Assembly (NCBI GenBank): GCA_945288535.1
Contig: CALYQQ010000014.1
Location: 20,822-84,821 of the forward strand
Source: an uncultured Enterobacterales bacterium
Lineage (GTDB): Bacteria; Pseudomonadota; Gammaproteobacteria; Enterobacterales; CALYQQ01
Length of the DNA: 64,000 nt
Direction: 5' to 3'
Part shown: piece by piece, positions 22,702-33,244 of the stretch
Position numbering within the stretch: position 1 is the first letter of the stretch
Layout: every line of letters starts with the position of its first letter
Notes under the pieces: model-generated
Databases searched by the model: none
Told to the model about the DNA's origin: nothing
Seen by the model: the letters and a program-made list of their open reading frames with translations, nothing else
Translations under genes and position numbers: made by a program

Positions 22702-23829
22702 TTACACTCCGAGGGTACCCATTACATCAATTTCGACTCGACGATCTAATGATAAACATTCGATAAGTTTTACTCGACTTAATTCTGGATCACAATCCTC
22801 TAGCGTTACCGGATTGTTTTTTCCTTTCCCTACAGCACTAATCTTATCGTGTGGTATTCCTTTCTCTATCAAATAATTTACTACTGCTTCAGAACGTTTT
22901 TCAGACAATTTCATATTATAATTATCAGAACCTAATCGATCACTATAACCTACTAAAAATACTGTTTTATCTAAAATTTCAAATTTGGCTAATTCTAAAA
23001 TTAATTGTTCAAGAACTTCTCGCCCATGCCGGTTCAATGTATATTTATTGAAATCAAACAATACTTCTGTTTGAAGATTCACTGTTTTATTTTTCTTAGT
23101 AATTTTTATTGGACCACGAACTTCAACTTCCTCTTTGTCTACCGGTGGTACAGGTTGAGGTGCTACAATCACTTCTTCAGGCAATATTACCTCGTCAATA
23201 GGATCAGATTCAACAAACGGTTCTTGTTGGCCAAAACGATATGCAACACCAACGGCTAATAAACCATTATCTGGACGATTTTTTAGTTTGTCTTTTTTAC
23301 CAACATTTTCGCTCCATTGATAATCGAGGCGTGCGGCTAATCCCTTTGTCATAGCAACTTCAACTCCAGCCGCTACTACTGGAGAAACCCCCTTATGTTT
23401 TATTGATTCATTATTTTTTATTTTGGCCTTAGCTTGCCATGACATCGTACCTACTCGAGCATAAAGATCAACATTACTCGAAACTGCTGTACTTAACTTC
23501 GCGGTAAGATGTACGCCTGAAACCTTGTACGTTGCTTCATTTTGAGATGGCTTTTGCGTTTTATATTTAATTTTACCAAGATCATCATAGCCTAACTCAA
23601 ACGCCACATTAGGGTGAGCCTGAAATCCAACATACCCACCATATCCCGCTTTATTAGAAGACACCTCATTATTGGATACATTTAGAGAAGGATCTTGAAA
23701 ACCTTTATTATGGTAAGACGACCAGCCTGCTTTTCCACCTAAATAAAAAGAACCATTATCAGCTGCCGAGTAAACTGACGGCGAAACTATCGCCATAAAA
23801 AAACTCAAAGTAATTGTTTTCTTGTCCAT
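22702..23829 (-). CDS. OmpA-like outer membrane protein
   Basis: Eight-stranded outer membrane barrel plus periplasmic peptidoglycan-binding domain. A signal peptide ends about SVYSA. The barrel (YLGGKAGWSSYH ... VGVAYRFG) spans about residues 25-200. A proline-rich hinge (VAPQPVPPV) leads to the OmpA_C domain with VLFDFNKYTL, VGYSDRLGSDNYN and LSEKRSEAVVNYL, including the Asp and Arg that bind meso-diaminopimelate. The two hinge-domain cysteines (CDPELSR..ECLS) are as in E. coli OmpA. Of several in-frame starts, the ATG at 23829 best fits the signal peptide, giving 375 residues. Confidence 0.9.
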   Translation of the reverse strand: MDKKTITLSFFMAIVSPSVYSAADNGSFYLGGKAGWSSYHNKGFQDPSLNVSNNEVSSNKAGYGGYVGFQAHPNVAFELGYDDLGKIKYKTQKPSQNEATYKVSGVHLTAKLSTAVSSNVDLYARVGTMSWQAKAKIKNNESIKHKGVSPVVAAGVEVAMTKGLAARLDYQWSENVGKKDKLKNRPDNGLLAVGVAYRFGQQEPFVESDPIDEVILPEEVIVAPQPVPPVDKEEVEVRGPIKITKKNKTVNLQTEVLFDFNKYTLNRHGREVLEQLILELAKFEILDKTVFLVGYSDRLGSDNYNMKLSEKRSEAVVNYLIEKGIPHDKISAVGKGKNNPVTLEDCDPELSRVKLIECLSLDRRVEIDVMGTLGV

Positions 23830-24451
23830 GTTATCTCTCATAAAATTCATATGAAATAAATTCCATTACTACGGTTACTCACTGTTGAAACGCCCATTTA
23901 TTTATTTCTTTTTAATAAATTAAGTTTTTATATGAATAGTAAAGTTACTATTTTACCAGTTAATTAAAATAAAAAGACGTAATTAATTTAAGAAAATTAT
24001 ACTGATAAGCAAACATCATAACCAACAATAGTATTTAGTAATATTTATTATAATCAATAAGATATTTAATTTTCATCAACAAGCTGACTGTTATAATTAA
24101 TGTATTATAGGTGAATATAATAAATTATTAATAACATTAAATGAAGAAATATAATTATCTATAAAACAAAATGAATTATAGTTAAAGAGAAACACCAAGT
24201 AAAACAATCATTTTTTATAACACAAATAGGATAGTTATTTCCTATAGAAAATTAAAATTTTTTATTTAATTACATAATGATATATTTTAATATACAAACA
24301 ATATTAACTAAAATTATTATCTGTTTTCTCAAGATAAAGACTATATTCCACTCTATAACACCTTATTATATTTTATATAATAAGGTGTTTTTCTTACCCC
24401 GTTAAGGGTAAGTTATTATAGCAATATCTCATAAATACTATAAGCCATATA
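23830..24451. other. A+T-rich spacer with a plus-oriented terminator-like hairpin
   Basis: There is no gene in about 620 bp. Near the murJ end a perfect 14-bp stem (24357-24370 with 24376-24389) is followed on the plus strand by TTTCTT, so its 3' side reads GGTGTTTTTCTT. A second 7-bp stem (CTTACCC 24393-24399 with 24406-24412) follows. Both flanking genes lie on the minus strand, so the first hairpin is oriented away from murJ. Confidence 0.6.
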
Positions 24452-25987
24452 TTAAATTCCATGGCGAGAAAAGTTAGCCATTCTAAATCCTAGCATAAAT
24501 AAACTACCAAAATAGGCAATAATTCCAGCAATAACAATCATCATTAATCTGCATAATCTTATTACCATGTTTCCACTATCCCAGGTAGGAATAATATACA
24601 TAATCAACAACAGTACGAGTGACATAACCACAACAGCAATAATTAATTTGATTATAAATAAGAACCAACCTGGCTGCGGACTGTATATATTTTGCTTGCG
24701 CAATTGCCAGAATAATAAAGCAGCATTAATACAAGCAGCTAGTCCAATTGACAAAGATAAACCCGCATGTTGTAGTGGTACAATAAAGAGTAGATTCATT
24801 AATTGTGTCAAAATTAAGGTAGCAATAGCAATTCTGACAGGTGTTTTAATATCCTGTCTTGAATAAAAACCAGGCGCTAATACTTTTACAATAATTAATC
24901 CAGCGAGACCTACTGAATATGCAATTAATGCTCTTTGTGTCATTGAGGCATCATAGCTGGAAAATTGACCATATTGAAATAGTGAAACAATAAGTGGTTT
25001 AGATAATATACCTAATGCAACGGCACAAGGTAATGCCAGTAACAAAGATAAACGTAATCCCCAATCCATTAAACGGGAATATTCTACACTATCGCCGTTA
25101 GCTACACTTTTTGCTAATGAAGGTAGTAAGATAGTGCCTAAAGCTACACCTAATACGCCTGATGGTAATTCCATTAACCGATCAGCATAATACATCCATG
25201 ATACAGAACCTGATATTAAAAATGACGCAAAAATAGTATTAATAATTAATGAAATTTGACTAACAGATACCCCTAAAATAGCCGGTCCCATCAATTTTAG
25301 AACACGCCATACTCCTGTATCTCGCAAATTTACACGAGGTAAAACCAACATACCTATTTTTTTTAAATGAGGTAATTGATATAACAACTGTAATATACCT
25401 CCAACAATAACAGCCCAAGCTAATGCGAGTACGGGGGGATTAAAATAAGGCGTCGCAAAAAGCGAAAACAAAATCATACTAATATTTAATAGTGTCGGCG
25501 CAAATGCCGGTACCGAGAAACGATTCCAAGTATTTAAAATCGCACCGGCTAATGAAGCCAATGAAATAAAAAATATATAAGGGAATGTAATACGTAATAA
25601 TGACGAGGTTATCGCAAATTTATCAGGTGTGTCGGTAAAGCCTGGTGCAGTAAGCCAAATAATGATTGGTGCAGCAATAATCCCTAATACACTTACTAAT
25701 GCTAATACTAATGTAAGTAAACCAGAAATATAAGCTATAAAGGTTTTAGTTGCTTCATCACCTTGCTGGCTTTTATATTCAGCTAAAATAGGTACAAATG
25801 CTTGTGAAAATGCACCTTCTGCAAAAATACGTCTTAATAAATTTGGCAATTTAAATGCAACAAAAAAGGCATCGGTCATCATACCCGCACCAAATATACG
25901 CGCAATAATGGCATCACGCACAAAACCTAATACTCGCGAAACCATCGTCATTGAGCTGACGGCAGCAAGTGACTTTAATAAATTCAT
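24452..25987 (-). CDS. murJ: Lipid II flippase MurJ
   Basis: Essential inner membrane flippase of the MOP superfamily that moves lipid II to the periplasm for peptidoglycan synthesis. The 511 residues match E. coli MurJ in length. The N-terminus is highly conserved ([24 protein letters not shown]), with further blocks [18 protein letters not shown] and [10 protein letters not shown]. About 14 membrane segments are expected. It appears to be transcribed alone from the 540-bp spacer upstream. yceB, near murJ in E. coli, is the divergent neighbour here. Confidence 0.95.
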   Translation of the reverse strand: MNLLKSLAAVSSMTMVSRVLGFVRDAIIARIFGAGMMTDAFFVAFKLPNLLRRIFAEGAFSQAFVPILAEYKSQQGDEATKTFIAYISGLLTLVLALVSVLGIIAAPIIIWLTAPGFTDTPDKFAITSSLLRITFPYIFFISLASLAGAILNTWNRFSVPAFAPTLLNISMILFSLFATPYFNPPVLALAWAVIVGGILQLLYQLPHLKKIGMLVLPRVNLRDTGVWRVLKLMGPAILGVSVSQISLIINTIFASFLISGSVSWMYYADRLMELPSGVLGVALGTILLPSLAKSVANGDSVEYSRLMDWGLRLSLLLALPCAVALGILSKPLIVSLFQYGQFSSYDASMTQRALIAYSVGLAGLIIVKVLAPGFYSRQDIKTPVRIAIATLILTQLMNLLFIVPLQHAGLSLSIGLAACINAALLFWQLRKQNIYSPQPGWFLFIIKLIIAVVVMSLVLLLIMYIIPTWDSGNMVIRLCRLMMIVIAGIIAYFGSLFMLGFRMANFSRHGI

Positions 25988-26548
25988 AACAACACTCTAT
26001 TTTTATGTAAGGATGCTTATTTTTCCTTATAAATATAACTAACTCATTACATATAAGTCATTTTTATCTAACCAGGATAACCAAGATCAAATCGTTTTAA
26101 CATATTCATGTTACTACTGATACTATAAACGTTTAATGTGTTTTGTTAAAAATAATCCTGCAAGACACGCAAATTTGATGCATCCTTAATGCAAATAATC
26201 CATAGTAACTAAGTAAGGTTGATCGCCGGTATAAAGTAACTTAGTCAAATATAATTTACGTATATTATACCTATTATTTCACCTGATTGATTGCTTATTT
26301 AATATAAAAAAACAGGATATTCTAATAACTTATATAGTAAAACTAAATTAGTAGCATTAATCCTCTTTAGAATAAAAAAATAGGCAAATTATCAGATGTC
26401 ATTTCTTGTATAACCTTTATCTCGGATGTCCTCCATCATTGAGTAATTTTTTAGTTGTTGCGAATAAACATTATTAGTAATGGTTAAATGCTTTTGTTAG
26501 AATTCTGAGGTTTTTCGATAAAGTAATCATATGCATAAAAGGAATGTT
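25988..26548. other. Divergent promoter region of murJ and the YceB-type gene
   Basis: Around 560 bp without a coding sequence I can support. It must carry promoters for both flanking genes. I see no clear operator, stem-loop or repeat in it. Confidence 0.45.
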
Positions 26549-27130
26549 ATGAAAAAATATATTTATTTTAGTGGATTATTAATGATCGCTATGTTTGTTG
26601 TAGGATGTTCGACTATTACTGATCTGGTCTCCCAATACGCCTTATCGGAAAATGCTTTTAATACTTACTTGAAAAAACGTATTGGTATTGAACAAAAAGT
26701 GGATATAACTCAATTAGCTAATGCGTCACTTACGTTTAATGATCTTAATGCAACCATTGGTAAACACAATTCAAAAAAGGTAGCCTTATCAGGTGATGCA
26801 ACCATAATACTCAATTCTATTATTGGTGATCAAAAAGCGAATATGAAATTAAAGATGAGTGCTCAGCCTTATTTTGATAATAAACAAGGTGCTATTTTTC
26901 TTAAAGACATTACACTTGATGATTACACGTTTGATTCATCACTGGGCAAAATAGCAAATAAAACAGTACTCCCTTATATAAATTCATTATTGCAATTTTA
27001 TTTTGATAACCAGCCCGTTTATGTACTTGATGCTAAAAATAATCCTATTGAAGCTGTCATACAAAAAACAGCAAAATATATCAATGTAGAAAATGGACAA
27101 ATTACTTTTAATAATAACATTACCCATTAG
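26549..27130 (+). CDS. yceB: DUF1439 lipoprotein, YceB-like
   Basis: A 193-residue lipoprotein with a signal ending VVGC (Cys20). The body matches E. coli YceB: KVALSGDATIILNSIIGDQKA, GAIFLKDITLDD, YFDNQPVYVLDA. The fold is expected to be a periplasmic lipid-binding-like barrel; no role is established. The frame opens at 26531, but the ATG at 26549 has AAAGGAA just upstream and begins the signal peptide. In E. coli the gene is next to grxB, which lies about 14 kb away here. Confidence 0.82.
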   Translation: MKKYIYFSGLLMIAMFVVGCSTITDLVSQYALSENAFNTYLKKRIGIEQKVDITQLANASLTFNDLNATIGKHNSKKVALSGDATIILNSIIGDQKANMKLKMSAQPYFDNKQGAIFLKDITLDDYTFDSSLGKIANKTVLPYINSLLQFYFDNQPVYVLDAKNNPIEAVIQKTAKYINVENGQITFNNNITH

Positions 27131-27161
27131 TTCATTATTCCTCATTAAATAAAGCGTCAAC

Positions 27162-27193
27162 TAAGCGAGTCTCAGCATATCCTGTCTCGCTTA
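27162..27193 (+). terminator. Possible terminator between convergent yceB and rlmG
   Basis: An 8-bp stem TAAGCGAG/CTCGCTTA (27162-27169 with 27186-27193) lies in the 78-bp convergent spacer. There is no T-run, so the call is tentative. Confidence 0.4.
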
Positions 27194-27208
27194 TGTATCA
27201 ATATAGAC

Positions 27209-28339
27209 CTAATATTTAATCGCTTTTAGTACGACAAATTTATGGTTTGATGCAATCCTTTGACAATTACCAAATAATTGTTTAAGGCGTATATGGTAAT
27301 TTAAATGGCGATTACCAATAATGCGTAATTCGCCACCGTGCTGTAAACAACGCTTAGCATCATTAAACATTTGTCGTGCTATATGATCTGTTATTGCATT
27401 GTTTTGATGAAAAGGCGGGTTACATAATACAGCTTGTAATGATGCGTTCTTCATTCCCTTAAGGCAATCATTTACTCTAAAAGTACTACGGTTTAGATCA
27501 GTTGGCCGATTATATTTTACATTTTGGTGACTACTTGCGACAGCCATGTAAGATTCGTCAATAAAGCTCACTTGTGCTAATGGATTTAACTGAAGCGCCA
27601 TCAAACCAATAATGCCATTACCACAACCTAAATCAACCAAATGCCCAGTTAAATTATGTGGCAGATGAGGGATAAAAAAACGTGCGCCAATATCTAACGA
27701 TGTCCGCGAAAATACATTCGCAAGATTATGTATCTGATAAGATGTATTAGGCAATGTCCAACGTATACTTTCATTTGTAGCCATTACCGATAAATTTGGA
27801 TCAAAACGACAAAAAATAAGCCGTGATTTTTTTTTCGCTAAACTCGTGTGCGTTGGGCCAATAATTTTTTCAAATAAAGCTAAGGTTGAAGTATGGATAT
27901 CTTGTACCTTACCTGCTGCAATAATAGTGCAATTTGGTGTCAACACTTGTCTAAGTTTTTTTAGTTGATATTCAAGCAGCGACAGCATTTTAGGAATTTT
28001 TATAATGACGTATTCTGGTGACCCTGGCAAAGGTTGTAATGAATTAATAAATGATACGTTTGCCTCAGCTAATCCATTTAGTTTCAAATTTTGCCGACAA
28101 GCTAATTGACTAATAAAAGAATCACTCACTGTGTAGGGCTGCCATTGATATAATGCGCAAGTTAATGCACCAAAATTATCATTAAATATTAAGACGCGCT
28201 GACAGTTGATCAGCTGTTCACTTATGGCATCAAGTAGATATTCATCAGCAGAATCAGCCGCTTTTAACGGCGATATTGCTGGTTGTGGTGGATAACGTTT
28301 TAAAGATAACGTGGTTAAACTAAAAACCGAAGGGATCAT
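27209..28339 (-). CDS. rlmG: 23S rRNA (guanine-N2) methyltransferase RlmG
   Basis: Methylates G1835 of 23S rRNA with S-adenosylmethionine. The 376 residues compare with 378 in E. coli RlmG. The N-terminal degenerate domain (ADEYLLDAISEQ, ILIFNDNFGAL type) is followed by the catalytic domain with the SAM loop VDLGCGNGIIGL and the catalytic NPPFHQ. RsmC is a close paralogue, but the N-terminal half and the C-terminal NCQRIASNHKFVVLKA fit RlmG better. Its ATG overlaps the ycdY stop by four bases (ATGA), so the two are coupled; this neighbourhood differs from E. coli. Confidence 0.92.
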   Translation of the reverse strand: MIPSVFSLTTLSLKRYPPQPAISPLKAADSADEYLLDAISEQLINCQRVLIFNDNFGALTCALYQWQPYTVSDSFISQLACRQNLKLNGLAEANVSFINSLQPLPGSPEYVIIKIPKMLSLLEYQLKKLRQVLTPNCTIIAAGKVQDIHTSTLALFEKIIGPTHTSLAKKKSRLIFCRFDPNLSVMATNESIRWTLPNTSYQIHNLANVFSRTSLDIGARFFIPHLPHNLTGHLVDLGCGNGIIGLMALQLNPLAQVSFIDESYMAVASSHQNVKYNRPTDLNRSTFRVNDCLKGMKNASLQAVLCNPPFHQNNAITDHIARQMFNDAKRCLQHGGELRIIGNRHLNYHIRLKQLFGNCQRIASNHKFVVLKAIKY

Positions 28340-28902
28340 TGAGCAGTAACCCCACCCACTGGAGTATTTAATTGTAATTCTTCATACATTGCGGGAATTG
28401 CTTCACGTGCAATCATAGCGAGTGAAGTATAAAAAGAAGTTGTCGCTTGTTCGCCCATTCTTGTTAAAAATGTTTCATACCAAGGAAGCAAATAATCGTC
28501 AAATAATCGCAATTGTGCTGCTGTTTCATCTTCTGCTGCCTGATCTTCTATCCATGATGCACCAAGTAATAGTTGGCCAAAATGATCGGCGGGTTTATCT
28601 GTTAATACCATACCTCGTTCGGTTAAATATGCCCGATATTCTGCCTCAGCTACTTTATGCCAATGTGAAGCAAACGGTGGTACAGTTTGAGGTGAAATAA
28701 ATAACTGATGATAATCAGCGACTAGCAATTGCATTGTCTCCATATTTTGCCAACGTTTTAGTAAAGTATCTTGTTGTAGTGGCCATTGCTGTTGTAATTT
28801 ACCGGAGCGGATCATTGACCATAAAGGGGCTAAAACAGCATCGTCAGGGTATCGGTAAAACAAAGACCCCAATACTCGGCATAGTACAGAAAATTCATTC
28901 AT
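28336..28902 (-). CDS. ycdY: TorD-family chaperone YcdY
   Basis: All-helical redox-enzyme maturation-type chaperone that in E. coli activates the zinc phosphatase YcdX. The 188 residues match E. coli YcdY: MNEFSVLCRVLGSLFYR, LTERGMVLTDKPADHFGQLL, ASWIEDQAAEDE. The partner gene ycdX lies upstream on the same strand but 396 bp away, so the two may have separate promoters here. It is translationally coupled to rlmG. Confidence 0.92.
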   Translation of the reverse strand: MNEFSVLCRVLGSLFYRYPDDAVLAPLWSMIRSGKLQQQWPLQQDTLLKRWQNMETMQLLVADYHQLFISPQTVPPFASHWHKVAEAEYRAYLTERGMVLTDKPADHFGQLLLGASWIEDQAAEDETAAQLRLFDDYLLPWYETFLTRMGEQATTSFYTSLAMIAREAIPAMYEELQLNTPVGGVTAQ

Positions 28903-29298
28903 TATTTTTTACTCATCAATTTACATCTAATATAAAGTAATACCGTATTCTGTTAAAAATTATTTAGTCAGAACAGCGTGTTATATTATGATAAATATAG
29001 GTTAGATTGTCTCTTTGGTTTTACGCCATACCATATCATATAAAATAACCTAACTATTTATAGTAGTAATAACAGTTCTCATTAGCATAACTTATTGTAA
29101 TAATTGTATATTTTATTTAAAGATATCATCAGTTATATGCGTTTCTGCTAATAATTACCTGTATCGCCAATAACGCTGTAACCGACTAATACTATTCTAA
29201 AAATAACTAAAATTTATAATAGAATATAAGCTAATTTTGGTTTTCCTAATATCATAATTTCTTTAATCTATCATCAGAACATTCATTAGACATTAGAG
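28903..29298. other. Spacer between ycdX and ycdY
   Basis: 396 bp with no supported gene. A short inverted repeat (TAGGTTA at 28998-29004 with TAACCTA at 29046-29052) is the only structure noted. In E. coli the two genes are closely spaced, so this gap is wider than expected. Confidence 0.45.
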
Positions 29299-30036
29299 TT
29301 AAAAATCAATAAATTCTGAAATAACTTTGCCTGTTTTACGCTGTAAAAAATCCAGTACCCTACGCGGCGTAACATTTAAAATACGATCCTGAGGAAAATT
29401 TGTTGCCTCAATGACTGGCAAACAATGAGAATAATCAGCTAACGTATAAGAAATATGCGAGTCCGAACCTAAACTAATCATACCTCCTATTTTACCTACC
29501 GCTTCTATAATTTTCTTGCAATTTTCACTACTTCCTATACGTGAACGATAAAAAGATGAATCATTTATTTCCAGAGCAACATCATATTCTTTTGCTGCTT
29601 CTACAATTACGTCGATATCAATGGGATATTTTGGATTACCGGGATGACTAATAATATGAACCTTACCACTACGCATAGTTGCGATCAAAGTATCCGTGTT
29701 AGTAACAATGTCTCGTGGTTGAAGTACGGGCTCATGGAATCCCGCCATAATAAGATCCAATTGTTGTAACATTCGTTCATCACAATCTATTTCACCTTGT
29801 TCATTGCAAATATTAGCTTCAATGCCACGTAAAATACCAATACCATCAATAATACGAGGAAGAACAACTAAATTAATGAAATGCCACATATGAGGGGCAT
29901 CTGGCATAGAAGGACCATGATCTGTCATAGCAAACAATTTAATACCTTTTTGTTTGGCGACAGTAATATAATCATGAATAGTGCTATAAGCATGAGTACT
30001 GGCGATAGTATGAGTATGTAAATCAACAGGATACAT
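29299..30036 (-). CDS. ycdX: PHP-domain zinc phosphatase YcdX
   Basis: Trinuclear-zinc phosphatase of the PHP family; in E. coli it works with YcdY and is linked to swarming. The 245 residues match E. coli YcdX throughout. Metal-binding motifs are present in order: [31 protein letters not shown] and LGSDSH. The ATG at 30036 is preceded by a leader that can fold (30078-30086 with 30123-30131). It is separated from tRNA-Ser by about 640 bp. Confidence 0.93.
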   Translation of the reverse strand: MYPVDLHTHTIASTHAYSTIHDYITVAKQKGIKLFAMTDHGPSMPDAPHMWHFINLVVLPRIIDGIGILRGIEANICNEQGEIDCDERMLQQLDLIMAGFHEPVLQPRDIVTNTDTLIATMRSGKVHIISHPGNPKYPIDIDVIVEAAKEYDVALEINDSSFYRSRIGSSENCKKIIEAVGKIGGMISLGSDSHISYTLADYSHCLPVIEATNFPQDRILNVTPRRVLDFLQRKTGKVISEFIDF

Positions 30037-30677
30037 AGGATTCTCACTTCTTATTTGGCTTCATTAAGGGAAAAACGATAAGGTATAATAATCCGACAAC
30101 AAATATGCCTGACAATAGGCAGATACCTTATTAAATATCCGCAACGATGGGTAACAATTAAAATATTATATCAAAATCTAAACTGATATCAGTAATCCAT
30201 ATCTGGAAATTAATTTATTTTAGCTATTTAATTTTAAAAAACGACTTAAGTTCAATTCTATTCATTTAACTAAATATAAATAATCCTAAGCATTAGCTAT
30301 ACAACTATAAATAATAGACAGTTACTTTTAATCAACATTAGATTTGCTTTCCCAGTTCAAGGAGATCCCTAAGTTTGACGTATAAATGTATAACATTTAG
30401 TTAACCGAACGATAACATTAAACTTGATCAATACATCTATAACACATCTGCTCATCCACTAAGAAACAATCTCCCTTTTTATCCTCTAGTGTTACTGAAT
30501 GCTTGTATAAAAAATACGCTTGATTTATTAACTTTATCCTTATGATTGGATTAGTAAATAAATAAAATGCATATATAATAAGCAATTAATAATTTGTAAT
30601 GTAATTTGGACTTGACCACGCAGTAACTTATTTCTATAGTAACGCACTGATTACTAAACAGTATAATCAATATATAT
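30037..30677. other. Spacer between ycdX and tRNA-Ser
   Basis: 641 bp without a supported gene. Near ycdX, ATAAGGTAT (30078-30086) pairs with 30123-30131 around an inner GCCT/AGGC hairpin (30107-30110 with 30117-30120). This is a possible structured 5' leader of ycdX. The rest is A+T-rich and should include the tRNA promoter just before 30678. Confidence 0.5.
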
Positions 30678-30765
30678 GGTGAGATGTCCGAGTGGCTGAA
30701 GGAGCACGCCTGGAAAGTGTGTATACGGCAACGTATCGAGGGTTCGAATCCCTCTCTCACCGCCA
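30678..30765 (+). tRNA. tRNA-Ser (anticodon GGA)
   Basis: An 88-nt sequence, almost identical to E. coli tRNA-Ser(GGA), with encoded CCA at 30763-30765. The acceptor stem GGTGAGA pairs with TCTCACC. The anticodon GGA lies at 30712-30714 in the loop CTGGAAA. The long variable arm (TATACGGCAACGTAT region) is typical of serine tRNAs, and the T-loop GGTTCGAATCC is intact. It reads UCC and UCU codons. It marks the left edge of the gene-poor accessory stretch. Confidence 0.98.
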
Positions 30766-31858
30766 TCTAATTTTCTTTATTCCGCAGAAACGAAAACAAA
30801 CCAGTTTTTGTTTGATAGCCAGCTATAATCGATACAGCTTTTAAATCCACGCTAAGTAATTATAAGAGGTTAACTACTTATCAGTTTATTTATTCATTTT
30901 ATTAAAAATAAATAGGGTTAAACTTTCTTAGCCTAAATATGGAGATAAGGGTTGATGGTAAGCGATATAAAAAAAAACCACTGTTGTTAATAAACAAAGT
31001 CAGTGGCTGTCTAATAAAACGTATCAAAAATAAGTTATATCATTTTTTGATAATAGCAAATTTATTATACTTTTATCCCAGTATCATAATTACAATAAAA
31101 ATGTATTACCTTAACTTATATATTAATAAAACTAATTTATTGATATTTAGCTGATTATCCAAGTATCAGTTTACATTATTCATAAGTTATAATGATATTG
31201 TAGTATAATACCATATAATATATTTTATAAGTAGCTTTTAATTTTTAATTTTAGTCAATTATATAATATAAATACATTATTTATATTATATAATGAAAGC
31301 TACTGGTTTTCTTTATTTTATTCTTTTCATTTATCTTAATTATAGCTATTAATTTTTATATAGGAAAAATAAAAAATAGTTATATCATATTATGTTAACT
31401 ATTTAGAATTATAGATCGTTAACATCATAATTTTACTACATATCTTATAATTACATATCTTAATTAAATATATTGGTTATGGTTAAAGAGCAAGCGTTCG
31501 CTTCACTTTTTCAAAAAATTTATTGCTATCTAATCACTAAATAAATATATAAATGTTACAATAGAAGCAACAAGCATCATTTAAAATAGACAGCATATTA
31601 CTATAAGAGAGTGTTATAGACGGAGAGAGAATGGCAAACAAAATGATATTCATGAAAATAACGAAACAATAGGAATTAACAAAGAAGTAGCAATTATATC
31701 TATTATACAACTGCCACTTTAATAAAAAATCACTAAGACAAAATATCATAGGTGTATGTTAGGTCAATAAACTTATCTATTTTTCATCAACCTGATTACG
31801 CCGACATCTTGTCTCAATGTATTCATAACGTAATAAAATAATCTGTAATTCCTTTATT
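30766..31858. other. Gene-poor A+T-rich stretch with a long perfect hairpin
   Basis: About 1.1 kb with no convincing gene; the short open frames here have low-complexity Ile/Tyr/Asn-rich translations. One notable structure spans 31231-31303. GTAGCTTT pairs with AAAGCTAC on the outside and a perfect 16-bp stem (31258-31273 with 31279-31294) lies inside, followed by a T-rich run. A small G+C-richer patch, AAGCGTTCGCTT, occurs near 31490-31501. Confidence 0.55.
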
Positions 31859-33244
31859 TTATGAAATATTACGTTGTTCTCTTTTTCTAAAAATCATTAA
31901 TTGATGAAATAATAAATACGCGGCAAGTAATGTGGCAATGATATCTGCAATAGGAAATGAGTACCAAATACCATTTAAACCGTAAAATATCGGTAAAACT
32001 AACATCGTTGGAATTAATAACAGCAATTGCCTTAATAAACTCAACAAGATAGATTTACTGGCCATACCAATGCTTTGAAAAAAACTAGATGCTACAATCT
32101 GAAATCCAACAGCAATATAAGCAAGAGTGATGTTTCTTAATGCAGTGGCGGATAAGGCAATTAAGGCCACATCTGAGCTAAAAGCTTTCACCAAAAGATG
32201 TGGAATATAGTGGCCAAGTAAAAAGCCTGTAGTGGTAATTAGCGTTGCAATTTTAATTACATAAAATAATGTTTCTTTAACCCGTCTATAATCACGCATA
32301 CCATAATTATACCCTACAATAGGTTGCATACCCTGCGTTAAACCAATCACAAGCATTACTATAAGTAGCACTAAGCGATTCGCATTAGAAAATGCTGCGA
32401 TAGCTTCATCAGAACTGATCCCTGCTGATGGAGCATAATGGCGTAACTGTGTATTAATAATAACAACAACAATTGACGCAGCTACTTGCATAAAAAAAGG
32501 CGATAAACCAATAGACACAATTGATTTTATAATATCAAAACGCAATCGTATGTTTTTACCTTTCAATCTGATATAGCTATTTTTGTTAGTAAAATGATAA
32601 ATAGTAAAACAAAAGCTCATCGCCATAGATAATGTAGTCGCAAGTGCGGCTCCTTGCATCCCCATACCAAAATACAAAATAAAGATAGGCGCCAAAAAGA
32701 TATTCGCAATAACGCTTATCAATATAACGATCATCGCTTTAGCTGGATAACCACAACTGCGCATCATATTGCTAAAGTTGAAGCTTAATGTAAGAAATAA
32801 GCTCCCCGGTAAGAAGATTTGCAAGAAATCCCGGGCATAAGGGTAAGTAACGTCACTTGCTCCTACAAAAAACAAAATTGGTTTAAGAAAAAAGAGCATA
32901 GAACCTAAGGCGGTTCCGCTCAATATCAACGTTAAAATAAATGATGTACCAACTATGAATTCGGCTTGTTGATAGTTTTTTTTCCCTAAATTAATTGAAA
33001 TTTGGCTAGCAGAACCAACGCCAACTAGCATACCAATTGCGGCAGCCAAATTCATTACTGGTAGAATAATACCCAATGCGCCCAGCGCATCTTTGCCAAC
33101 CCAGTGGCCTATAAAAACACCATCAATGATATTGTAAAGTGTGTTAACCACTGTACCAATAATGGCAGGTAAAGCATATTGCCAAAAAAGCTTACTGATC
33201 TTTTTCTGGGATAGATCATCAAAAACAGTTGTAGATTGTAGCAT
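31859..33244 (-). CDS. MATE-family efflux transporter (MepA-like)
   Basis: Inner membrane multidrug/toxin extrusion exporter with about 12 membrane segments in two halves. The 461 residues start FWQYALPAIIGTVVNTLYNIIDGVFIGHWVG, a pattern seen in the MepA branch, with the repeat block GLTQGMQPIVGYNYGMRDY in the second half. The substrate cannot be told. No clear Shine-Dalgarno sequence precedes the ATG at 33244. It is flanked by more than 1 kb of non-coding DNA on each side and looks acquired relative to the core genes. Confidence 0.88.
   Translation of the reverse strand: MLQSTTVFDDLSQKKISKLFWQYALPAIIGTVVNTLYNIIDGVFIGHWVGKDALGALGIILPVMNLAAAIGMLVGVGSASQISINLGKKNYQQAEFIVGTSFILTLILSGTALGSMLFFLKPILFFVGASDVTYPYARDFLQIFLPGSLFLTLSFNFSNMMRSCGYPAKAMIVILISVIANIFLAPIFILYFGMGMQGAALATTLSMAMSFCFTIYHFTNKNSYIRLKGKNIRLRFDIIKSIVSIGLSPFFMQVAASIVVVIINTQLRHYAPSAGISSDEAIAAFSNANRLVLLIVMLVIGLTQGMQPIVGYNYGMRDYRRVKETLFYVIKIATLITTTGFLLGHYIPHLLVKAFSSDVALIALSATALRNITLAYIAVGFQIVASSFFQSIGMASKSILLSLLRQLLLLIPTMLVLPIFYGLNGIWYSFPIADIIATLLAAYLLFHQLMIFRKREQRNIS

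Noticed and set aside
30551..30766. 71-codon minus-strand frame across the tRNA-Ser gene
   Set aside because: Its first residues are the antisense translation of the tRNA (AVREGFEPSIRCR type), a well-known false call; the rest is low complexity.
30939..31154. 71-codon plus-strand frame after tRNA-Ser
   Set aside because: Ile/Tyr/Asn/Lys-rich translation typical of random A+T-rich DNA; no ribosome site or family resemblance.
31537..31749. 70-codon minus-strand hydrophobic frame
   Set aside because: Composition follows the A+T-rich DNA; no start signal and no recognisable motif.
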